In this document: piece by piece, positions 22,688 through 29,254 of the stretch
Numbering within the stretch: the first letter of the stretch is position 1
How the letters are laid out: each line of letters starts with the position of its first letter
Origin: a virus
IMG/VR virus record: IMGVR_UViG_3300042520_000003
Span: 1 to 33,084 of that record
Strand: one strand, 5' to 3'
DNA length: 33,084 bases
Translations under genes and position numbers: made by a program
Notes under the pieces: generated by a model
The model's input: only the letters and a program-made list of their open reading frames with translations
Database searches by the model: none
What the model was told of the DNA's origin: nothing

Positions 22688-23341
22688 ATGTTTCCATTCC
22701 CCATCGCCAAACCGCAGAAGTGCGACATCCAGACCTTTTATGGAATGGATGACGGAAATTTAAGCACACAAGTGTGGAATAAACCCGTTGGCGTAAGCCA
22801 TGTTTATATGTTGTTAATCGGTGCTGGTGGTAATGGAGATGGAACAAATGGTGGTGGTTCTGGCGCAGTCACTGTTTGGTACGGCGCAGCACAACACGTT
22901 CCAAATAATTTAATAGTTGTTGTCCCAAATAATTCGAATGGCTACAACACTACTGTTTTTTACAACGGAAAAGCAAACTATCAAATTTTATTAGTCGCAA
23001 ATAATGGAAGCGGCGCAGTTGCTGGTTCAGGAAATACTCCGGGGCCGTTTGGCGCGTCTGGTTTTTTTAAATCAATTGCTGGTCAAGATGGTACAAGCAG
23101 TGCAAATACTGCTTCAACCACAACATTTTTAAGCGGTGCGGGTACTGGTTCAACATCAACATCAAATTATGGTTATGTGAATAAACAAGCCGCCCCCAAC
23201 TACACGCATGGGTATTTTCTAATGCAACCAATCATTGTTGGTGTTGCGGGTATCAATGATGGTGATGGTGGTATTGGTTGTGGCGGTGCGGCGGCTAGTG
23301 CTAAAGGCGGCCCCGGCATGGTTTTGATTGCGAGTTGGTAA
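22688..23341 (+). CDS. Tail adhesin paralogue 1 of 3
   Basis: A 217-residue beta/Gly-rich protein, first of three tandem paralogues. Shared landmarks in order are: W-x-K-P-x-G (WNKPVGVSHVYMLLIGAGGN), SGAVTVW, VPNNLIVVVPNNSN, GFFKSIAGQDGTSSANTAST, NYGYVNKQ, GYFLMQPIIVGVAG, GGIGCGGAA and a terminal GGPGMVLIASW. This is the shortest copy and has the fewest glycines after LIGAGG. Its third codon positions look more A/T-rich than in the head genes, by eye. Likely a receptor-binding tip protein. The start is 3 nt after the previous stop. Confidence 0.75.
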   Translation: MFPFPIAKPQKCDIQTFYGMDDGNLSTQVWNKPVGVSHVYMLLIGAGGNGDGTNGGGSGAVTVWYGAAQHVPNNLIVVVPNNSNGYNTTVFYNGKANYQILLVANNGSGAVAGSGNTPGPFGASGFFKSIAGQDGTSSANTASTTTFLSGAGTGSTSTSNYGYVNKQAAPNYTHGYFLMQPIIVGVAGINDGDGGIGCGGAAASAKGGPGMVLIASW

Positions 23342-24085
23342 ATGTCATATCCTATAAATTACCCAACGCCACAAGGCGCAAATGTCCAAATTTTCCAAGG
23401 AAGCAGTACTCGTGGCGGTACTGAACATACAAACACAAGACGATGGGTTAAACCTCAAGGCGCATCGTTTGTTTGGTTTACTTTAATTGGCGCTGGTGGT
23501 GGTGGTGGAGTTGTTTCGGGTGGAAGCTATGGTGGTGGCGGAGGCTCTGGCGCGGTAACAAATTTTATGTGTCCAGCGTTTTTAATACCCGATGATTTAC
23601 AAGTAGTAATTGGTGAAGGCTACGCCAATACAGGCGGTACTACAAAAATTGTTTACCAGCAAAAAGACGGAACTGGCTACGATTTGTTAACTGCTGACGG
23701 AGGTGCGGCTGGTGGCACTGATACTATCGGAACTGGTGGTGCTGCAATGTCTGCAAACTACTTTACTGCAATAGGATTTTTAAATTCTGTAGCTGGACAA
23801 GATGGCAGTGCCTCAGATTCATCTGCATCAACTACAACATTTCTTTCTGGCGGGCCATCAAATACTGGTTCTGTTACTGGAAATTATGGCTATTCAGTAG
23901 CGCAAACAAAACGCGGATTTTTTATGACACAGCCAATTATTGTTGGGGTGGCAAATGGCGGGAATGCTGGTTCAAGTTCGGCTATAAGCACTGCAACTGG
24001 ATGTGGAGGTAGTGGTGCAAACGACAATTCTGGATTTGTTCAATCATATGGCGGCAACGGCATGGTCGTAATAATTACATGGTGA
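23342..24085 (+). CDS. Tail adhesin paralogue 2 of 3
   Basis: A 247-residue protein with the same plan as its neighbours: N-terminal INYPTPQGANVQIFQG, then RRWVKPQGASFVWFTLIGAG, a Gly loop (GGGGVVSGGSYGGGGGSGAV), IPDDLQVVIGEGYANT, GFLNSVAGQDGSASDSSAST, NYGYS, GFFMTQPIIVGVANGGN and a terminal GGNGMVVIITW. It starts directly after the previous stop with no spacer. The loops differ in length and composition from copy 1 while the framework is kept. That is the pattern expected of duplicated adhesins diversifying their contact surfaces. Confidence 0.75.
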   Translation: MSYPINYPTPQGANVQIFQGSSTRGGTEHTNTRRWVKPQGASFVWFTLIGAGGGGGVVSGGSYGGGGGSGAVTNFMCPAFLIPDDLQVVIGEGYANTGGTTKIVYQQKDGTGYDLLTADGGAAGGTDTIGTGGAAMSANYFTAIGFLNSVAGQDGSASDSSASTTTFLSGGPSNTGSVTGNYGYSVAQTKRGFFMTQPIIVGVANGGNAGSSSAISTATGCGGSGANDNSGFVQSYGGNGMVVIITW

Positions 24086-24089
24086 CAAG

Positions 24090-24917
24090 ATGCTAGATTT
24101 ATTTAATATCCCAACACCGCAAACGGCTAACTACCAAGAATTTTATGGTGGCATAGTTAGTGGTCGTGATTCTGAATTCACATGGATTAAGCCTCGTGGT
24201 TGCTCTATGGTGCGCTTTCTTTTAATAGGCGCAGGGGGTGGTGGTGGTAATGGCAATACTACTACTGGTGGTGGTGGAGGTGGTTCTGGCGCAATTACAT
24301 CATGGATTGGCCCTGCTATTTTTATACCAGACAGTTTGCAAATTCGTGTTGGCAAGGGCGGCGGAGTTGGTGGTATTGATGGGCAATTCACCGCAGTTTA
24401 TTACTATTCACCATTAGGCGCATACGAACTTTTAAAAGCGTTGGGAGGGGTATCTGGCATTTTCGGAACGGGTGGTTCTGGAGGAAGTGCAATGCCTGCA
24501 AACTACTTTACTGCCTCTGGTATTTTTAATACTGTGGCTGGTCAATCTGGTGCAAATGGCAGTTCAACAGGTGCAGGTGGAAACGTATCCGCATCAACAA
24601 CAACATTTCTTTCTGGTGGCGCAGGCGGTGCTGGCGCAGCGGCAAGTACCGGCGGTAGAGTAACACCCAATTACGGGTATACAGCATTGCCTAACACAAC
24701 CGCCGGTGGTACTGTTGCTGGTGCCAATGGTTACTTTATTACTCAGCCAATTTTAGTTGGATGCGGTGGTGCTGGGGGGACAACATCTACATCAGTCGGA
24801 ACTACTGGCGGCGCTGGCGGTATTGGCTGTGGCGGTGGCGGTGCTGGAGAAGACAATTCAGGTGGTCAATATGAACGTCGTGGCGGTAACGGCGCAGTAT
24901 TTGTTTGGGCTTGGTAG
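24090..24917 (+). CDS. Tail adhesin paralogue 3 of 3
   Basis: A 275-residue protein, the longest of the triplet. The framework is LFNIPTPQTANYQEFYGG, FTWIKPRGCSMVRFLLIGAG, a large Gly loop, IPDSLQIRVGKGGGVGG, GIFNTVAGQSGANGSSTGAG, NYGYTALP, GYFITQPILVGCGGAGG, GGIGCGGGGAGEDN and a terminal GGNGAVFVWAW. Relative to copy 2 it gains Gly/Ser/Thr insertions in at least three loops. ATG 24090 lies 4 nt after the previous stop. It ends the fibre module; the lysis cassette follows 2 nt later. Confidence 0.75.
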   Translation: MLDLFNIPTPQTANYQEFYGGIVSGRDSEFTWIKPRGCSMVRFLLIGAGGGGGNGNTTTGGGGGGSGAITSWIGPAIFIPDSLQIRVGKGGGVGGIDGQFTAVYYYSPLGAYELLKALGGVSGIFGTGGSGGSAMPANYFTASGIFNTVAGQSGANGSSTGAGGNVSASTTTFLSGGAGGAGAAASTGGRVTPNYGYTALPNTTAGGTVAGANGYFITQPILVGCGGAGGTTSTSVGTTGGAGGIGCGGGGAGEDNSGGQYERRGGNGAVFVWAW

Positions 24918-24919
24918 CC

Positions 24920-25012
24920 ATGAGAGACTGGGCTGAAGCGTTCATCGTTGCGGCCTTTGTGACCATCTTCATTGTATGGGGCACGTTCACGATAATTTGG
25001 ATTTGGAAATGA
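24920..25012 (+). CDS. 30-residue single-span membrane peptide, possible holin or lysis accessory
   Basis: A 30-codon frame (ATG 24920, TGA 25010-25012) packed exactly between the last adhesin (2-nt gap) and the next gene (1-nt gap). The peptide has a charged start MRDWAEA, a hydrophobic core of about 20 residues (FIVAAFVTIFIVWGTFTIIW) and a final Lys. That is enough for one membrane span. I recall similar tiny peptides just before lysis genes in aquatic phages. Its position opening the lysis cassette suggests a pinholin, antiholin or other membrane helper. Tight spacing supports a real gene despite its length. Confidence 0.65.
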   Translation: MRDWAEAFIVAAFVTIFIVWGTFTIIWIWK

Positions 25013-25013
25013 A

Positions 25014-25487
25014 ATGGAACTTGAGTATTACACCAAGATTATTGGCGCAGTAACTGCCTCGACCGCGATGGTTGGCGGGGGCTATACGCTTGCTGATAAG
25101 TTTGGTGTATTCCATAAGGACATCCTCAAGTGGGCACCGGAGCACTTTCAAATATCTGACGCCCCTGCAAATGGCGAGTTCAAAGCTGTGGTGGCTCGGC
25201 AAAAGATTCGGGATGACTGTGAAGTCACATCGTTTAAACTAGAAGTGCGGGATTCTGAGTTGGTTGTACACCCTGCCAAGCCTAGCATTGCAACGTTTTC
25301 AGGCCCAGCCAGCGACACAGTGGATAAGTTCGGGTACAAATTCAAGCTTGACACCACTTCACAAGTGACGCCCGGTGTTGCTACGTTGATGGCGCATATC
25401 AAATACAAATGCCCAGAGGGTGAAATAGTTGTGAACTATCCGTCACACAAGAACCTGATGTTTACGATTAAGGAATCCAATGTTTGA
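25014..25487 (+). CDS. Membrane-anchored protein of the lysis cassette
   Basis: A 157-residue protein with a weakly hydrophobic N-terminal segment (about 8-24, KIIGAVTASTAMVGGGYT) that could act as signal or anchor. A beta-type, probably periplasmic domain follows, with two cysteines (C69 and C133) that could form a disulphide: RQKIRDDCEVTSFKLEVRDS ... GVATLMAHIKYKCPEGEIVV. Not a recognisable Rz/Rz1 spanin. Its place between a membrane peptide and the holin suggests a role in lysis or its timing. Overlaps the holin gene by 8 nt. A GTTTAAAC copy is at 25232-25239. Confidence 0.65.
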   Translation: MELEYYTKIIGAVTASTAMVGGGYTLADKFGVFHKDILKWAPEHFQISDAPANGEFKAVVARQKIRDDCEVTSFKLEVRDSELVVHPAKPSIATFSGPASDTVDKFGYKFKLDTTSQVTPGVATLMAHIKYKCPEGEIVVNYPSHKNLMFTIKESNV

Positions 25488-25974
25488 ACTAATTGGTGGT
25501 GGTGTATTTGGTGGGTTGTTAGGCGGTATTTTTCGTCTGGCTCCTGAAGTCCTTAAGTACTTCGACAAGAAGAACGAGCGGCAACATGAGATGGCAATGT
25601 TTAGCCGTCAGTGCGAGTTGGAGCAAATCCGTGGGCAACAAAAGTTGGCTGAGATTGGCGCTCAAAGAGAAGCTGCTATTGACGTAGGTGTCATGGATGC
25701 CTTCAATGCCGCCATCAATCAACAGGCCGAGATGGTCAAAGCTGCGGGTGGTTGGGCGGCTAGTCTGTCCGCATCCGTGCGTCCCGTGGTGACATATTGG
25801 ATTATGTTGCTGTGGTCATTCATCCACATCTGGTTTGCTTGGCAAGCTCACCGTGCAGGCGCTTCTCCTGAAGTCGTGTTCAAAACCATGATGACTGTGG
25901 ACTTCTGCGCTCTAGTGTCCGGCACCATAAATTATTGGTTCCTCGATAGAACTCTCAAGCAGCGCGGGCTATGA
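25480..25974 (+). CDS. Holin, GTA_holin_3TM-like
   Basis: A 164-residue membrane protein. It has an N-terminal Gly-rich hydrophobic segment (about 5-19, IGGGVFGGLLGGIFR), a charged helical middle (30-90), then GGWAASLSASVRPVVTYWIM (90-109) running into a transmembrane segment (about 104-121). A last hydrophobic segment (about 138-156) is followed by FLDRTLKQRG. The S-V-R-P-V-x-T-Y-W and x-x-Y-W-F-x-D-R elements are the hallmark of the 3-TM holin family first described in gene transfer agents. It forms inner-membrane lesions that release the endolysin encoded next (4-nt overlap). Confidence 0.75.
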   Translation: MFELIGGGVFGGLLGGIFRLAPEVLKYFDKKNERQHEMAMFSRQCELEQIRGQQKLAEIGAQREAAIDVGVMDAFNAAINQQAEMVKAAGGWAASLSASVRPVVTYWIMLLWSFIHIWFAWQAHRAGASPEVVFKTMMTVDFCALVSGTINYWFLDRTLKQRGL

Positions 25975-26429
25975 ACTTAGAACTAGCCGCAGAACTGTGC
26001 CGTCGGTTTGAAGGCTATCGGGCCAAGCCGTACCTCTGTCCAGCTAATGTGGCTACGATTGGGTATGGCTCTACCTACTACGCTGATGGTCGCAAGGTAA
26101 CGCTGCAAGACGCCCCAATGGATGAGCCGACCGCTAGAGCACTGTTGATGGCGGAGCTTCTTCACACATACGCCCCCGGTGCAGTAAGGCATTGTCCAAA
26201 CCTGCTGGTTTTGGCCGCTCAAGGCGACGTGCGCAAGCTTAACGCCATTGTAGATTTCTGTTACAACCTTGGTATTGGACGCTTGCAAACCTCTACGTTA
26301 AAGAGGAAAATCAACGCCAATGATTGGGAAGGGGCAAAGGAACAACTGATGCTCTGGACTAAGGGTGGTGGCAAGGTTTTGCCGGGTTTGTTAAAACGCC
26401 GCACTGCTGAGTGCGCCCTATTGGATTGA
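25971..26429 (+). CDS. Endolysin, GH24 lysozyme (T4-type muramidase)
   Basis: A 152-residue soluble lysozyme that hydrolyses MurNAc-GlcNAc bonds. The catalytic pattern is E14-x8-C23-x5-T29 (FEGYRAKPYLCPANVATIGY), with Cys in the place of the T4 lysozyme Asp20. Further conserved parts are GYGSTYYADG (31-40), DFCYNLGIGRLQTSTLKRKI (the N-x-G helix region) and the C-terminal LPGLLKRRTAECALL. There is no signal peptide or SAR helix, so release depends on the holin. Size fits single-domain Gram-negative phage endolysins. ATG 25971 overlaps the holin stop (ATGA). Confidence 0.9.
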   Translation: MNLELAAELCRRFEGYRAKPYLCPANVATIGYGSTYYADGRKVTLQDAPMDEPTARALLMAELLHTYAPGAVRHCPNLLVLAAQGDVRKLNAIVDFCYNLGIGRLQTSTLKRKINANDWEGAKEQLMLWTKGGGKVLPGLLKRRTAECALLD

Positions 26430-26432
26430 CCG

Positions 26433-28577
26433 ATGCCGTTAAAAAAGATTCTATTCAGGCCGGGGGTTAACCGGGAAAATACACGGTACGCATCCGAGGC
26501 TTTGGGGTCTGTCAATGCAGGAACCAACGTAGCCGGTGGCTGGTATGAATCAGAAAAGGTACGTTTCCGCTCTGGAACCCCTGAGAAGATTGGCGGCTGG
26601 ACAAGGATTTCTTCCGATACATTCATTGGTGTCTGCCGTTCCTTGTGGAATTGGGTGACTCTGGCTGGTGTAAACATCGTAGGTGTAGGCACAAGCTCTA
26701 AGTTTTACCTTGAGCAAAGCGGTGTGTACTATGACATCACGCCCATCCGCGCAACAGCTACCTTAACTAACCCATTTGTAGCTACATTGGGTTCTCCTGT
26801 TATTACAGTGACTGACGTAGCTCATGGCGGCATCAGCGGTGACTACGTAACTTTTAGCGGTGCTACTGGTTTAGGTGGAGTTATCACGGCTACAGTCCTG
26901 AATGACGAGTACGAGATCTCCGTTATTGATGACGATACATACACAATCAGTGTTGGCGTAAATGCCAACGCTACAGACGTTTCAGGCTCACCCGGCGGCG
27001 GCACAGTCACGGCTCAGTACCAGATTAACATTGGCCCAGACACACAGGTTCCTGCTGTAGGCTGGGGTTCGGGTACTTGGGGTTCTGGTGGTTGGGGTAC
27101 AGGTGTGCCTTCTAACGCTACGCTTCGTATCTGGAGCCAGTCTAACTTTGGTGAAGACTTGGTGTTTGGCCCACGCGGTGGCCCCATGTATTACTGGAGC
27201 GCCCAGATTGGCTACACGCCACTGGAGTTCACGGTCACTATTGCTTCTCCCGGTGTATTCACTGGTAATCTGCGTGACGGTACTGCGGTTACTTTAAACA
27301 CCACAGGCGCTTTGCCGACTGGTTTGGCCGTTGGTACGGTCTATTACGTTGTTAATAGCACAGGCACAACCTTTAACCTGTCTGCCACTTACGGCGGTGC
27401 AGCTATCACTACGACTGGTACTCAATCAGGTACACAGTCTATCTCTCCAAGGGGTATTGCTGTTAATGAACTAGGCGGTGCTTCTGACGTTCCGCTGATT
27501 CAAAACTTGATCTATGTATCAGACACAAGCCGCTTTGTATTTGCGTTTGGTACAAATGACTATGGTTCTATTGTGCAGAACCCTATGCTTATTCGCTGGT
27601 CGGATCAGGAATCTGTAACAGACTGGACGCCTTCGGCCACAAACCAAGCCGGTAGTGTGCAGTTATCTCACGGCTCAGAGATCATTACAGCCGTCCAGAC
27701 CCGTCAAGAGATTGTGGTGTTTACTGATTCCTCCATCTATTCACTCCAGTACCTTGGCCCACCCGCTGTGTGGCAGTCCCAATTGCTGGGTGACAACATC
27801 TCTATCATTGGTCAGAATGCTGTAAGCGTGGCCTCTGGTAAGGTTTACTTCATGGGTGTGGATAAGTTCTACGTCTACGACGGTCGTTTGAACACACTGC
27901 GCTGCGACCTGCGCCAGCACATTTACAGTGACATTAACCTCACGCAGAATCAACAAGTATTTTCTGGAACCAACGAAGGCTTCAATGAGGTCTGGTGGTT
28001 CTACTGTTCTGAGAACAGCGACACCATTGATAAATACGTGATCTATAACTACCAAGAAGACATTTGGTACTACGGCACGATGGCACGAACAGCGTGGTTA
28101 GATTCAGGCTTACGGGACTATCCGTTAGCAGCAACGTACAGCTATAACTTGGTCAACCATGAGCAAGGTAACGACGATAATGTGACAGGTACTGCGGTTG
28201 CGATTGCTGCGTCTATTGGCTCGTCTGAGTTTGATATTGACGATGGCCATAACTTTGGCTTTATTTGGCGTGTTCTGCCTGACTTAACATTCAGGAACTC
28301 TGATGGGGCGCTGGCACCTCAGTGCACAATGACGCTGATTCCATACCAAAACTCAGGCTCTGGCCCTAACAATCCTGAATCTGTAGCTGGTAGTAGCAGT
28401 GCGGTAATTGCCAGATCAGCTTCCGCCCCAGTGGAAGAGTTTACGGGTCAGGTGTACATCCGTGTGCGTGGACGTCAGATGATTTTCCAGATCGAATCCA
28501 ACCGACTTGGTACAGCTTGGCAGTTAGGTGCTCCTCGTATCGACATCAAGCCTGACGGTCGTAGAGGTAATACATGA
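26433..28577 (+). CDS. P22 gp10-like tail hub / stabilisation protein
   Basis: A 714-residue protein. The N-terminus KILFRPGVNRENTRYASEAL with WYESEKVRFRSGTPEKIGGW is the typical opening of podovirus hub proteins whose core is a beta-propeller-like repeat. Blades are suggested by recurring segments such as SKFYLEQSGVYYDITPI, GKVYFMGVDKFYVYDGR and VIYNYQEDIWYYGTMART. Two beta insertions interrupt the core, at about residues 115-195 (GDYVTFSGATGLGGVITATV) and about 268-350 (GTAVTLNTTGALPTGLAVGT). It plugs or stabilises the DNA-filled head and carries the needle in P22. The family assignment is by architecture and context. It starts 3 nt after the lysozyme stop. Confidence 0.7.
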   Translation: MPLKKILFRPGVNRENTRYASEALGSVNAGTNVAGGWYESEKVRFRSGTPEKIGGWTRISSDTFIGVCRSLWNWVTLAGVNIVGVGTSSKFYLEQSGVYYDITPIRATATLTNPFVATLGSPVITVTDVAHGGISGDYVTFSGATGLGGVITATVLNDEYEISVIDDDTYTISVGVNANATDVSGSPGGGTVTAQYQINIGPDTQVPAVGWGSGTWGSGGWGTGVPSNATLRIWSQSNFGEDLVFGPRGGPMYYWSAQIGYTPLEFTVTIASPGVFTGNLRDGTAVTLNTTGALPTGLAVGTVYYVVNSTGTTFNLSATYGGAAITTTGTQSGTQSISPRGIAVNELGGASDVPLIQNLIYVSDTSRFVFAFGTNDYGSIVQNPMLIRWSDQESVTDWTPSATNQAGSVQLSHGSEIITAVQTRQEIVVFTDSSIYSLQYLGPPAVWQSQLLGDNISIIGQNAVSVASGKVYFMGVDKFYVYDGRLNTLRCDLRQHIYSDINLTQNQQVFSGTNEGFNEVWWFYCSENSDTIDKYVIYNYQEDIWYYGTMARTAWLDSGLRDYPLAATYSYNLVNHEQGNDDNVTGTAVAIAASIGSSEFDIDDGHNFGFIWRVLPDLTFRNSDGALAPQCTMTLIPYQNSGSGPNNPESVAGSSSAVIARSASAPVEEFTGQVYIRVRGRQMIFQIESNRLGTAWQLGAPRIDIKPDGRRGNT

Positions 28578-29245
28578 CATATCTGATTACGTCAGAGTTT
28601 GAACTGTTGCGGGCTGCGGCTCCTAACTTGCCGTTGGCTCCTACTGAATATGACTCCCGCTATCAGGAGCAGTTAAACAACGTCTTGCGTCTGTATTTTA
28701 ACCAGCTTGATAAGATTCTGGCTCAGTTAAATACAGATGGAGCTATTGATCCGGGATTGATTAACAATCCAAACGGGCTGTTCTTTAGCACGGTAGACCA
28801 GACGCTTGCTGCTGTAGATACAGGCTATCCAATTACGTTTAACCAGACTTACCTTAGTAATAATGTAGCTTTGCAGTCAGGTAGCACTTCTAAGATTGAG
28901 GTGACCACCGGCGGCGTGTATAACTTCCAATTGTCTGTTCAGTTAAAGAGTACCAACGCATCGGGTAAAGATGTGCAGATTTGGATTAAGCGCGGGACTT
29001 CTACAATTGGCTATTCAAGTCATCTATATACAATTGAAGGCGCAGATAACCACTTTAATGTGGCGTGGAACTTTGATATTGATTTGGCGGCGGGCGAGTA
29101 CATTGAAATGTATTGGGGTGCAGACGATACAGCCGTAAACATAGAAACCACTGCCGCCGTGTCACCGTATCCAGCCGCCGCTTCTGCGGTCATGGCAGTA
29201 AACTATGTTGCGCGGTTGCCCGACCCACGCCCAACGCCTCCTTAA
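28574..29245 (+). CDS. Trimeric TNF/C1q-like structural protein, possible tail needle or fibre
   Basis: A 223-residue protein. The first 65 residues (SEFELLRAAAPNLPLAP..., YQEQLNNVLRLYFNQLDKIL) are helical and likely trimeric coiled coil. From about residue 70 a jelly-roll domain follows: GLFFSTVDQTLAAVDTGYPI, SKIEVTTGGVYNFQLSVQLK, DVQIWIKRGTSTIGYSSHLY, DLAAGEYIEMYWGADDTAVN. This strand pattern is that of C1q/TNF-like trimers. Sf6-type tail needles carry a TNF-like knob, and this gene follows the gp10-like hub, so a needle or plug is an attractive reading. An ATGA overlap couples it to the hub gene. Confidence 0.65.
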   Translation: MTYLITSEFELLRAAAPNLPLAPTEYDSRYQEQLNNVLRLYFNQLDKILAQLNTDGAIDPGLINNPNGLFFSTVDQTLAAVDTGYPITFNQTYLSNNVALQSGSTSKIEVTTGGVYNFQLSVQLKSTNASGKDVQIWIKRGTSTIGYSSHLYTIEGADNHFNVAWNFDIDLAAGEYIEMYWGADDTAVNIETTAAVSPYPAAASAVMAVNYVARLPDPRPTPP

Positions 29246-29246
29246 G

Positions 29247-29254
29247 GTTTAAAC
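29247..29254. repeat. GTTTAAAC octamer between ribosome binding site and ATG
   Basis: The palindrome fills the exact gap between AAGG (29243-29246) and ATG 29255. The same octamer abuts the ATG at 125. It may be an operator, an RNA or DNA processing site, or coincidence within a motif that is common across this window. Confidence 0.6.
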
